From: Macrostomum hystrix
Taxonomy: Eukaryota; Platyhelminthes; Macrostomidae
DNA length: 64,000 bases
NCBI GenBank assembly: GCA_950097015.1
Contig: CATNEN010000002.1
Location: 1,240,001 to 1,304,000 of the forward strand
Reading direction: 5' to 3'
Part shown: piece by piece, positions 1 through 10,850 of the stretch
Layout of the letters: each line of letters begins with the position of its first letter
Position numbering within the stretch: the first letter of the stretch is position 1
Notes under the pieces: model-generated
What the model was told of the DNA's origin: nothing
Seen by the model: only the letters and a program-made list of their open reading frames with translations
Database searches by the model: none
Made by a program: the position numbers and the translations under genes

Positions 1-1022
1 CCCAAGCAGAAGTGGATTATGAAATATCGCAAAGGACTTTATGCGAAATTGGAATGAAGATAAGATAGAATCAAAAGCGGCTGTTACTGAAAAAAACTTC
101 TTTTTTAGCTAGAGCACAGAATGAACACAAATGTTTGCAATCTGAAAAAAATGGCTAGTCGATATAAAAAAGACAATAGTTTTTAGTTAAGAATGCTCAT
201 CTTAGGATTATAATTGACAAACAATAACTAATAAACCAGATGTGCCTGATGTACAGCTTTTTAGTCCATAGACTGCGGAGGCCGCAACACCTGCCAAAAT
301 GTCTCTACCTGCTGATTTTGGTACCCATTTTACAGCTGGGTGAACTGAAGCCATGGGGAATTTAGTTTACTGCTCAAGGACAGAATGTTTTACTCTGATT
401 GAGTTTTAAACTTCGAACCCCTCGTTCAGATTTTCGAAGCACTAATATAATAATAGTTAGAATGAACAGCATTATGACCGATAATTAAACGACAAAGCTG
501 AGGCATAGAAGCCTATAATATTATGCATGAATATGAATAGCGCACTTTTAATACTGTTCAGACACCTAAAACGCTACATCATGGATTTTTTTCAAACTAA
601 ATATTCCAACACGCTAAAACACCCACTTCAGCCGCACTTGCTTTTCGAGGCCGAAGATTCGAGAAAAAAACAGCGGAGAAAATAGAATCGTCCCACAGTG
701 CAGCTAACAGGAGCGGCACAGCCTAGCTGGTTATCGGATACAAGGCCAAGCTCTATATAACTAACTGAGAGATAGGAAAGAAAAGGAATAAAATCTGCCA
801 CTCGCTTCGTTCCCACACGCCAGCCAAGCTCAGTAAAGCCTCCCAGCAAGTCAGTGCTTACAACTTGTATGCACAATTAGCTTTGCGCCAGTCTTATAGA
901 TGTCAGTGAGTTAAATCTGGCTAAGCAATGTCTCTTAATACTGACTTGCGCTGACAGACTAGATAGATCTGAATAAATTCAGCCAAGGAAAAGTGATTAG
1001 AGTCTTCAAAACAAACAATAAA
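1..1022. other. Upstream region, no gene recognised
   Basis: I find no convincing coding exon, RNA gene or repeat on either strand. Only short open frames occur and none has family features. A TATA-like stretch (CTATATAA, near 753-760) lies about 265 bp upstream of the next ATG. It is too far from the start to be called a promoter without transcript data. Confidence 0.4.
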
Positions 1023-2159
1023 ATGCAGCGACTCAACAAACAATTACTCTTCCTATCAGTGGTATTATTGATAGCTTCGCCATTAAATGCTCGATCTGTC
1101 AGGAGTCTTAGACCAAGTGCGGAGGCCAGGTGCGTTTGCAACTTCACCCAGATGGATGCTGAACTTAAAGAGCTCTACAGACCAGGTCGGAACCACGCAG
1201 AGATGGTGTTCAGCTTCGTGCATACCCTAATATCCTTGAATTTCAAGCTAACAGTCTACCTGAAAGAATTTCGCAACTGCGTCCAATTCTGGTTAGACAG
1301 GACAGGGCAATGCGAGGCAGACTGCTCGTGTGAACCGGGTTCCGTCTGCTGCAGGGACAACAGCTTCGACTCTCTGGAGAGCAGCGCGCTGACATTAAAG
1401 AGTCAAGTAAAGAATTCCTTTACGGCCTACTCGCACATAGCATTTCTAAACGAATATCAGAGCTCAACGTTTGACATTGTAAATGTTTTCTCAAGCGCAT
1501 TCCTGGAGTTTATCAATTCGCTTAAGCAAGACAAGAGTAAGGCTGAGAATGAAAGGCATCACTATCTGGCATTTTTTAAACGTATGGGTCAGAGCGAACC
1601 ACTGAAGGCCATATTTGCCCAGACAATGCCTGCTAAAAATGCCAGTCAATCGATTGTAAATCAAATAGCTAACCACTATCACTGCGACACAACTAAAGTG
1701 CTGCCATTCTATCTCAACGTTTACGGCGTCGTGCTTCAGTACTTGTTCATGAACGAGCTGCACAAGGAGCTGACGGAATCAAAGGCGGTAAATACCAAGG
1801 CTAAGGCTACAGACGACTTCTTTACAGAAGAGAAAGATATTTGGCGAAGCTACCTTCGACTAGCCGACAACATGACTAAGCACATCATATTCTGCAGTAC
1901 GAAAGAGATTCACGCAATCAGATCGCAGGAGATCAGAGAGAAAGACATGGCAATGCGCAACGCGGCAATCGTGTTCAGCAGCTTTCTAATAATCCTAATT
2001 ATCATCATAGCGCTAATAGCGGCCTTCGCTTGCAAGACAAACCGGGAAGCGGCGGCCAATGCTGTGACAGTCAGAGACGAACCGGTGGCCACGTCGGACG
2101 AATTTGAAAACCGTGACTTGCTTTACAAGAGATACTACGAGACAGATGAAACTGTATAG
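1023..2159 (+). CDS. Secreted-type single-pass membrane protein, unknown family
   Basis: This is an intronless gene for 378 residues. I use the ATG at 1023 because it opens directly into a signal peptide (MQRLNKQLLFLSVVLLIASPLNA). An earlier in-frame GTG at 993 would bury that signal. The ectodomain has a cysteine cluster at about residues 93-116 (CVQFW...CEADCSCEPGSVCC) and a long, probably helical body. A strongly hydrophobic segment near residues 316-337 (IIIIALIAAF) is followed by a cytoplasmic tail of about 40 residues ending in tyrosine-rich YKRYYETDETV. The inferred topology is type I in the plasma membrane or secretory pathway. An ATTAAA lies at 2189-2194, about 30 bp past the stop, as a possible polyadenylation signal. 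I recognise no domain family, so function is unknown. That it is a real gene is well supported by signal, membrane segment and open length. Confidence 0.8.
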   Translation: MQRLNKQLLFLSVVLLIASPLNARSVRSLRPSAEARCVCNFTQMDAELKELYRPGRNHAEMVFSFVHTLISLNFKLTVYLKEFRNCVQFWLDRTGQCEADCSCEPGSVCCRDNSFDSLESSALTLKSQVKNSFTAYSHIAFLNEYQSSTFDIVNVFSSAFLEFINSLKQDKSKAENERHHYLAFFKRMGQSEPLKAIFAQTMPAKNASQSIVNQIANHYHCDTTKVLPFYLNVYGVVLQYLFMNELHKELTESKAVNTKAKATDDFFTEEKDIWRSYLRLADNMTKHIIFCSTKEIHAIRSQEIREKDMAMRNAAIVFSSFLIILIIIIALIAAFACKTNREAAANAVTVRDEPVATSDEFENRDLLYKRYYETDETV

Positions 2160-3073
2160 CTTCCCGTGTGCAGGACTGTTTTCAAAACATTAAAATGGAA
2201 TTCTATTATTCATAACTAGTAGGCATGCTGAGGGGGTATGGTATGCCTCGGTGTCAGCAAAGCAGTTCATGTGTATATCTATTCATTTTTACTAGTTACT
2301 GTTTTCATTTGTACTACATGTCTCTTCGGGCATCTCAAAATCATGCGTAGATATATTACAAAGACCAAGAAATACACCACCTCGGCTTAATTTAGTAAGA
2401 ACAGTAAGGTTGCCTATTTAGTGTGAAAATTTTAGGGTAGCAAAGCAAATAAGTCAATAATTTTCGCATCATTTACTAAAAACAGGAATCAGGCATGCTG
2501 TAACAGTACATACATTTTGAGAGCATTTTTTGTTAAGCATACTGTTTTTTAACCACATTTTACTGCTATAGGCTAAAGATAGGAATATTCCTGTAGTAGT
2601 TACACAGTAGAGTTATATATGGTCTAAGTTTAATCTAGTATTTTTTCGGAATATCTATTAAACTGTCACAGAAATTAAAAAGAAACGAATAAAATCACTA
2701 TTAAAATCAACACATGCTACTTTTATTAATGTCTTCTGTGTAACTTAAAATTTATATCTAAAAAAGCATAATAAAATAACTAAAACGACAAGGACTGTGT
2801 TTATTCATCAAACCATTTCACTATCTTTATTATTTACAACATGTTGTTAAATAGCATCAATACAAAGTGCCAATAAAGGCGCTAGGCATTGGCACAGAAG
2901 ATCAGTCAGCCAATAGATAGTAATGCAATAAATAGCAAACAGGCAGGATAGTAAAAGCCGTCACAGTTATTGTGGCGCATCTGTACCCAGAATGCGTGAA
3001 CAAAGACACGTGAGAAGCAGCTAGCCTCTAAAACTCAGATTGCCTGAGCAGGGCTACATATAGATGTTAGCCT
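2160..3073. other. Shared 3' flanks of two convergent genes
   Basis: AT-rich DNA between the convergent membrane-protein gene (plus) and eL41 (minus). It contains several AATAAA/ATTAAA motifs on the plus strand. A minus-strand AATAAA (plus TTTATT at 2826-2831) would suit an eL41 3' end about 240 nt past the stop. No other gene is seen. Confidence 0.4.
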
Positions 3074-3151
3074 TTACTTGCTTCTTTCCCTCATCTTCCT
3101 GCGCTTGCGCTTTAGTCTGCGCATTCGCTTCTTCCTCCACTTGGCGCGCAT
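3074..3151 (-). CDS. RPL41: Ribosomal protein eL41 (25 residues)
   Basis: The minus strand from 3151 down to 3074 reads a complete 25-residue protein plus TAA. It begins MRAKWRKKRMRRLKRKRR and ends with KMRERSK. That is the near-invariant eL41 sequence of eukaryotes; from knowledge of the family, only one Q-to-E change near the C-terminus distinguishes it from the vertebrate protein. eL41 is a single basic helix in the large ribosomal subunit that bridges to the small subunit. The minus strand has a splice acceptor (ATTTCAG) ending four bases before the ATG, so the 5' UTR should lie in one or more upstream exons at higher coordinates, which I could not place. The frame is too short for ordinary ORF finding, but 16 of the 25 residues are K or R and the identity is clear. 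Confidence 0.95.
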   Translation of the reverse strand: MRAKWRKKRMRRLKRKRRKMRERSK

Positions 3152-3155
3152 TGCG

Positions 3156-5086
3156 CTGAAATTTATAGCGATGAGTTTACAGATAAGAAAGTCGTGAAAT
3201 GCAATAAATACTACTGAATTGAGAACTCATATGTTCATAATTACGAAAAAATAATTAGAATGGAGTTTTCAAATTGTCAAAGCCAGAAGAACCAAATGTG
3301 CTATGAGAATAACTAAATATGCTACCAGATTAACTAAATATGCTACCCAGAAATTATTTTAAACATATAAAACATATTCTCAAAAACTAATTTTAAGAAA
3401 GCCATACATAAATTAATACTAATAAGTAGAGAATATTAAATTACCCCAAGAACAAAATGACCATTTATTCAGTGACAATGATAAAGTAGAGTGAACCATA
3501 TCTTAAGAGTTGTTAAAATTTGCTTGTTCAATTGGTTCAAATCGAAGATTTGGGTATAATTTATTGAAATTCTGATAATTCTAGCCATTATGTAGCCATG
3601 TCTCAGGCCAGACTAATCAAATTTTAACCTATGCCCCAGATACATAAGTCTGAAAGCTGGGTTTTTTATCTATAACTTGGGTGCAATTTTGCACCCTGTG
3701 CTAGATTTCAGGGTGCAATTATCAAGACCAGAAAGTGCTGCACTGCTGCAGACAAAAACTGGTCTAACAATAATAGTGTGTTTCAAAGTTTCTGGTGCAC
3801 TTTTGCTACCTGATTCAAATTTCAGGGTGCAATTTTTAAGACCAGGATGCTTTTTGCACTATTCGCACAAAAAACCTAGTCTGAAAGTCAAGATTGATTT
3901 GTTTCTGGCAATAAGGGAGGTGGTTCTTATATTGCAACAATGAGTATTGAGTAAAAATATGTACTATAATTACTTCATGAAATCAAATAATGAATAAAAT
4001 CCAAAATTATAACAATAATATGAAGCACAACAGTTAGGCCTAACACCCTTACATCAAAACAAACAATAGATTTAGTAATATTAATAGTAATAGACAAGAG
4101 ATTATTAGCTCCTGTGTGTCTCTATCTATCTCTAGTAATGTGTAACCTAGTAGAGAAAGTGACCAAAAGAAAAAATAAAAAGATCAATGATCTGATGTTC
4201 CTTTTGAAGTATTCTTTGCACACCCAAACTCTTACTAACTCAACCATAGACAGATTAAATTAAGCCATATTGAGGCAGGCCCTATATTTATTGTATATAT
4301 TTAACTTGAATTTCTGCCAAATTATTTTCCCCAATTTTGGTTTATTGTGTTTTATCACCCACCTCAAATTTTTGCTATAAATATAACCGCAAACTAGCCC
4401 TAGAACTCCAACCAGAGCCCCTTGTCCAGTTCTGTGTTGAATAAAGGAGAATAAGTCTCAAAGTATTTAAATAGTTCTTATTCAGAGAGAGAAGGAAAAG
4501 CAGGTCTGTGGTCACACAAGTTGGTGAATATTTGAAAGAATAAAGAAGGAAATAATTATCAAAAGCAATATAGTGTGATAACTAAAAGAGCAGCTAGGGT
4601 AAATTTAAATTGGTGAATAGTACTATGTGCAGAGTTGGGCAAATTCAGTCCATTTAGAAGCCTTGAAAGACTGGGAAAAACCAGAAAGCCAGATAGTTTG
4701 AGTAAGTAAGGAGAGGAAGTGTCTTGCTGCTTGGACACTCGTGCAAACGCTACAATATTTGGGAAAGAAAGCAGCCTATATGGCTAAATTAAGCAATACA
4801 TATACATATGAAATAAGAAAAGTACATAGCCAGTCTATGAAGTATAGTCAAGTCATTGACAAAGGAAATTAAGAATTATTTCAAAGGGTCAATTTAGGGT
4901 ATAATATTTTAATAGAAGCAAGTTTGGCATAAATTTACTTTCGTTCGTGAAATTATTTTCTTCTTTTAAAATGTTAAATGATGAAGCAGATAATGTCAAC
5001 TGGTAACACAACTGGTGGGAAACATTTTTAAACGGCACTGAGCATTGCTCAGTTCAGTTCAATGTAGTCCTGACTGTCTCAGATTC
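3156..5086. other. Probable eL41 intron and intergenic DNA
   Basis: AT-rich non-coding sequence upstream (minus strand) of the eL41 coding exon. It probably contains its intron and non-coding first exon. At about 3676-3850 the phrase GGGTGCAATTTT...TTTCAGGGTGCAATT occurs twice, a short degenerate duplication. No protein-coding exon is recognised. Confidence 0.35.
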
Positions 5087-5332
5087 CTAAACTGGGTAAT
5101 AATGACAAATCCAGTACAGAATGCTGCCAAAAGCCCTCGTAAGCCCCAGGTGAAGGTGTTGCCATAGATACTCTTGGATGTGCGATTCAAAGAGGGCATC
5201 GCTAATGCCATGCCACATAGTCTCGTCAGTACTTGCCGTCACTTCCATCAGATCCCTTGAATTCATATTTAGTTCCGTCAGAACTTCATTCGGTGGCATA
5301 ATCCACGATGGTCTTGGGGGCTGCCCAGCCAT
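5087..5332 (-). CDS. Hypothetical small protein (81 residues)
   Basis: The ATG at 5332 (context GCAAATGG) opens an 81-residue frame ending at 5087. It begins MAGQPPRPSWIMPPNEVLTE and has an amphipathic C-terminal half ending LGLTRAFGSILYWICHYYPV, which could sit in a membrane. Composition is protein-like rather than simple-sequence, and the start context is good. I recognise no family, no flanking exon is certain, and the length could occur by chance. Confidence 0.35.
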   Translation of the reverse strand: MAGQPPRPSWIMPPNEVLTELNMNSRDLMEVTASTDETMWHGISDALFESHIQEYLWQHLHLGLTRAFGSILYWICHYYPV

Positions 5333-6672
5333 TTGCAAATCAGAAAAGTCTTGAAGTCTCTAAAATCCAAACTATAGTGAGGGCTCAATAAAACTCAGCT
5401 GAATTTCTGTGCCCCAAACAACTCTACGCGGCTAGGCCTACTATGGGCCATAGACAACTCCCATTCGTTATTCCGTGTCATTGGCACCATTTTAAAAGAG
5501 AAAAATAATTTCACAAACAAAAGTAAATTTAGGCTGAAAGTTTTTATATTAATAAAAGAGCCCTTCAACAATATCACCCAAAAAGATCTGTCTATATGGC
5601 AAAGTCTGTATCAGCATTAAAAAATCTGTAGATTTTGAGCAACTACCTAAATGCCTAACAAGCCAGAGTGTCATAAAAAATCATCAGTGGAATCTGGTGA
5701 TCACCTAATCATCATAAATCTTCATCAATAGTATTTATAATGAAAAAATTCAACTTACAAAACAACAGTCAATCTGTCTAGGCTTAGGCTGAGAAGTAAT
5801 AATTAAAGATGCAACTTTTTTACCATCTATAAAATATTTACAATCACATATTTTCACAATTTCACAATATAATTATCAAATTATTTCCAATAGCAATATG
5901 TTTATAATTAGATAATCATAGTACTGATAAGTATCCCTAAACTTAGGTCCATTGCTAAATAGCCTAAATACCACATAGTTTTTTAACAAAACATAATAAT
6001 GCTAGGCCTAACATAATTACATAATACTAATAGCTAACAGCAAGCAAGTTGCAACATAGTCATAGTTAAAATTAGTATAGGCCCTAGTATTAAACCCACT
6101 CAAAACAAGAAACAAATTTGCTGCAAAACGATTAGCAATCTAGCTTGAATTTTCCGACAGTTATTTTCTCCTGTAGCTAGCCAGCATACATAAAGCTTTA
6201 GCCTCCAGGTCATAGGAAAAAATTGAGCTTGAGAATAGTGATAGGCCTAAGCAAATATGAAAACATCTAATAAGGGCGTGCGAAAGCAAATAAGAAAAGA
6301 AGACAAAACACATTATATAGCTGCGCAATTCGAATTTATTATCTTTTCATTACAATAAAGTGACTAATTTGACCACATTTAGGCACGAGCTCTTCATACC
6401 ATAATCATATTGCACGGTTTAAAGCACGAGCAAGAGCATCTTATTTTGAAAATTGACTAAGTCGTTTACGTTACTAAACAAACTAACAAACCAGTAGCGA
6501 CTAATGTTTTTGCTCTTAAATCCTTGTAAAATAATAAACTTCTTTAACTCAATTTAATAATTTCCGTCTGTTGTTTTATATAGCCAGCATGGAATATTAA
6601 CAGCAAGTTTCTGCCTTACAACAATTATGACTATACATTATCCTTACAACTATGTTTATGCATATAGTCTAG
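5333..6672. other. AT-rich intergenic DNA
   Basis: No coding, RNA or repeat feature that I can support. The stretch is strongly A/T rich with short runs only. Confidence 0.4.
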
Positions 6673-6958
6673 TCAAGTGTAGCAGCCATGCACCTTGTCA
6701 TCAAATACTTGCAGAGCAAGTGAGACGCTTGTCTTTTGAATCCCATTAGGATAAGCATGCTCCATGAGATTTGTTCGGCGAACAATGTTATTTTCCTCAG
6801 ACTTAAAAACAAATATGATGTCGCCCCATTTGGCAGAGACAGTTGTGTCGCTCTCAGGAATGCGAATTTTTAGTGTATCATTTTGTTTAATTTCCCAGTT
6901 GTTTCTCATTGACTTCAGTAGGTGAACCATGTCGTGGATCATAAAAAACGACTTGGCT
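6673..6958 (-). pseudogene. P-element/THAP9-type transposase relic, downstream half
   Basis: The minus strand encodes SFFMIHDMVHLLKSMRNNW followed by about 70 more residues ending in FDDKVHGCYT. The D-x-x-H-L-x-K-x-x-R-N-N pattern is the conserved block after the second catalytic Asp in P-element and THAP9-family transposases. The matching upstream half is at 20323-20845 on the same strand. Between the two halves sits the 13.3 kb transposon. Deleting it together with one 8-bp duplication rejoins this frame (IDANQLAKSFFM), so the large element landed in a formerly continuous P-like gene. The frame ends abruptly at 6673, far short of a full transposase. Confidence 0.75.
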
Positions 6959-6966
6959 AGCTGATT
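6959..6966 (+). repeat. 8-bp target site duplication, left copy
   Basis: AGCTGATT directly precedes the left inverted terminus (ACTGACGTAAACC). The identical octamer follows the right terminus at 20315-20322. Confidence 0.9.
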
Positions 6967-8340
6967 ACTGACGTAAACCTAGCCTCATGCCATCCTCACG
7001 ATATTTGAAAACAACGTGCGATGGCTGCGATACTGCCTAAAATTAGCAGATACGATGAAGACAGATATGCAATGCCTGTTTTTGCATCGATATATGCCAT
7101 GGTCGTGCGTGTGAATGGCTCTAAAATATGAAAGCATGAGGATGGCGTGAGGATGGCGTGAGGATGGCTTCCCAAAGATGCACATATCAACTAATTCGTG
7201 CGATGATTTCTAAATCCTACATAGGCACGTGCCAGTAATAACTGTGTGAAATTTCAAATCAAGGCATCAAATTCTTTGCCTTTTAGGCACGTCGGAGAAA
7301 CTAAATCGGCTGAAGTATGTGGTGTCTTGCTGCGATAAAAGAACGTATTATAGGGTACATTGCGAAAGCACACATATCGCATAGCTACTCTCCTAAACTA
7401 CAAAAATTCGAAAACCGCAACTTTGCGATGGCCCTAGTTGCTGAGATCGACGTCATTATACATGAACATAAAATGTCACAAATTTCTCCCCGGCGTTATC
7501 AAAATTATTCCAAGCAAACTAACAAAACATTTGCCGCTGGAGACAACAATGTCGACAAAAACTAAAGTCTAACTTAGAGTTAAAACCAAAATTAACATTA
7601 AAGATATTCGATTATATCCGAGAAGACTGCACTCAGTCTGTTGTTAGTTATTGCATCAGTTACTTCTCCCACTTTGAATGTAAGCAAGACTTGTGCAAGG
7701 ACCACTCTTCTTCTAGTGGTCCTTGTACTTATGACCTAGTGTACTGAATAGTGTACTTGGACACTCATAAAGAACAAAGATTAGGCCTATACAAGCAATG
7801 TAAACAAGTCATTGACTCATTGGTTGGCAACACTGTGCATTTTTTACCTCATTCTCAGTGCAGTAGTGTCAATTATTGGTGTGTATCAGTGCAAGCTCAT
7901 TTATTGCTTACCTACATTACAATCCTACATAATTAATTATATTGAGCATCTACTTGCCATTCATTTCAATTGGTTCTTTCCATTGGCATTATTATACATT
8001 ATAATTGAGTTCCTCATTTTTGTACATTTATATACATGGAATCAAACAAATGGTTGACAAGTCCCATGAAATTTATAATGCCATGCAGTCGCAGATAAAG
8101 AAGAAAAAAGTATTTTACGTTTCTTGGAACATCAAATAAGGCTGATAAGATGAGATAGATGATAAGATAATATAGACTAATATTAATAATATTAATTTTC
8201 TATCTTGTCTTTAATCAACTCATTAAACTCTAACTAACTTACTTAATATGAAATTCTTGACATCGTTCCTTCATGTTCCATACATTCTTATCTTTATTTT
8301 TGTGTTGAAAATAGGTCAGTTGTTACTATTTGTCTTTGTC
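6967..8340 (+). repeat. Left terminal inverted repeat, unique part
   Basis: 1,374 bp, the inverted copy of 18941-20314, with no length difference at any landmark I compared. Several open frames up to 82 codons occur identically in both arms. They end inside the repeat, have no known features, and are best read as chance frames. Near the tip, CCATCCTCACG at 6990-7000 recurs inverted three times at 7136-7168. Confidence 0.9.
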
Positions 8341-10612
8341 TAGACTAAACATCCATGGTCCATAAAGAACATGAAATTCTTGTTCCTTCATGTTCCGTCT
8401 ATTCTTGTCTATATATTTGTGTTGAAAGTAGAGCACCAATTGTTATCTGTCTAGACTAAACATCCATGGTCCATAAAGAACATGAAATTCTTGTTCCTTC
8501 ATGTTCCGTCTATTCTTGTCTATATATTTGTGTTGAAAGTAGAGCACCAATTGTTATCTGTCTAGACTAAACATCCATGGTCCAAAAAGAACATGAAATT
8601 CTTGTTCCTTCATGTTCCGTCTATTCTTGTCTATATATTTGCGTTGAAAGTAGAGCACCAATTGTTATCTGTCTAGACTAAACATCCATGGTCCATAAAG
8701 AACATGAAATTCTTGTTCCTTCATGTTCCGTCTATTCTTGTCTATATATTTGTGTTGAAAGTAGAGCACCAATTGTTATCTGTCTAGACTAAACATCCAT
8801 GGTCCATAAAGAACATGAAATTCTTGTTCCTTCATGTTCCGTCTATTCTTGTCTATATATTTGTGTTGAAAGTAGAGCACCAATTGTTATCTGTCTAGAC
8901 TAAACATCCATGGTCCATAAAGAACATGAAATTCTTGTTCCTTCATGTTCCGTCTATTCTTGTCTATATATTTGTGTTGAAAGTAGAGCACCAATTGTTA
9001 TCTGTCTAGACTAAACATCCATGGTCCAAAAAGAACATGAAATTCTTGTTCCTTCATGTTCCGTCTATTCTTGTCTATATATTTGTGTTGAAAGTAGAGC
9101 ACCAATTGTTATCTGTCTAGACTAAACATTCATGGTCCATAAAGAACATGAAATTCTTGTTCCTTCATGTTCCGTCTATTCTTGTCTATATATTTGTGTT
9201 GAAAGTAGAGCACCAATTGTTATCTGTCTAGACTAAACATCCATGGTCCAAAAAGAACATGAAATTCTTGTTCCTTCATGTTCCGTCTATTCTTGTCTAT
9301 ATATTTGTGTTGAAAGTAGAGCACCAATTGTTATCTGTCTAGACTAAACATTCATGGTCCATAAAGAACATGAAATTCTTGTTCCTTCATGTTCCGTCTA
9401 TTCTTGTCTATATATTTGTGTTGAAAGTAGAGCACCAATTGTTATCTGTCTAGACTAAACATCCATGGTCCAAAAAGAACATGAAATTCTTGTTCCTTCA
9501 TGTTCCGTCTATTCTTGTCTATATATTTGTGTTGAAAGTAGAGCACCAATTGTTATCTGTCTAGACTAAACATTCATGGTCCATAAAGAACATGAAATTC
9601 TTGTTCCTTCATGTTCCGTCTATTCTTGTCTATATATTTGTGTTGAAAGTAGAGCACCAATTGTTATCTGTCTAGACTAAACATCCATGGTCCATAAAGA
9701 ACATGAAATTCTTGTTCCTTCATGTTCCGTCTATTCTTGTCTATATATTTGTGTTGAAAGTAGAGCACCAATTGTTATCTGTCTAGACTAAACATCCATG
9801 GTCCAAAAAGAACATGAAATTCTTGTTCCTTCATGTTCCGTCTATTCTTGTCTATATATTTGTGTTGAAAGTAGAGCACCAATTGTTATCTGTCTAGACT
9901 AAACATTCATGGTCCATAAAGAACATGAAATTCTTGTTCCTTCATGTTCCGTCTATTCTTGTCTATATATTTGCGTTGAAAGTAGAGCACCAATTGTTAT
10001 CTGTCTAGACTAAACATCCATGGTCCAAAAAGAACATGAAATTCTTGTTCCTTCATGTTCCGTCTATTCTTGTCTATATATTTGCGTTGAAAGTAGAGCA
10101 CCAATTGTTATCTGTCTAGACTAAACATCCATGGTCCATAAAGAACACGAAATTCTTGTTCCTTCATGTTCCGTCTATTCTTGTCTATATATTTGCGTTG
10201 AAAGTAGAGCACCAATTGTTATCTGTCTAGACTAAACATCCATGGTCCATAAAGAACATGAAATTCTTGTTCCTTCATGTTCCGTCTATTCTTGTCTATA
10301 TATTTGCGTTGAAAGTAGAGCACCAATTGTTATCTGTCTAGACTAAACATTCATGGTCCATAAAGAACATGAAATTCTTGTTCCTTCATGTTCCGTCTAT
10401 TCTTGTCTATATATTTGTGTTGAAAGTAGAGCACCAATTGTTATCTGTCTAGACTAAACATCCATGGTCCATAAAGAACATGAAATTCTTGTTCCTTCAT
10501 GTTCCGTCTATTCTTGTCTATATATTTGTGTTGAAAGTAGAGCACCAATTGTTATCTGTCTAGACTAAACATCCATGGTCCATAAAGAACACGAAATTCT
10601 TGTTCCTTCATG
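8341..10612 (+). repeat. 111-bp subterminal tandem array, left arm
   Basis: About 20.5 head-to-tail copies of a 111-bp unit beginning TAGACTAAACATCCATGGTC. A more diverged unit lies at 8240-8340. Each unit contains an interrupted palindrome, GAACATGAA...TTCATGTTC, plus CCATGG. Units differ at a few diagnostic sites (CCATAAAG/CCAAAAAG, ATCCATGG/ATTCATGG, GTGTTG/GCGTTG). Two unit types alternate from about 9020 to 9680, giving a 222-bp higher-order period. The inverted counterpart is at 17817-18940. Confidence 0.93.
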
Positions 10613-10850
10613 TTCAGTCATTATTATAGTGGTACATCTATGTATCTATATGTTCAAGCTATGCACATGAGACGTGTCACTTTCATTTCAGATTTTGTGG
10701 GCTTGACTGGCAATTATTAGCAGACTTTCTAATGAGTAAGTTTTTTTGCCCTGTTGTCTTTTCTGATTGCTTCAGACTTTGTGCAACACTCATGCAGACG
10801 TTGCATATGACTCCTTTTTTTCATGGTACAGACTATTTAAGTGACTTGCC

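Noticed and set aside
400-430. TTCGAACC resembling a tRNA T-loop
   Set aside because: No pairing T-stem, anticodon arm or acceptor stem around it on either strand.
7317-8057. Open frames of 61-82 codons duplicated in both arms of the large transposon (also 19224-19964 and 6985-7190/20091-20296)
   Set aside because: They are duplicated only because they lie in the inverted repeats. They lack domains, splice sites or coding composition, and overlap each other.
8341-10612. CRISPR-like array
   Set aside because: Repeats are contiguous 111-bp units without unique spacers, in a eukaryotic transposon.
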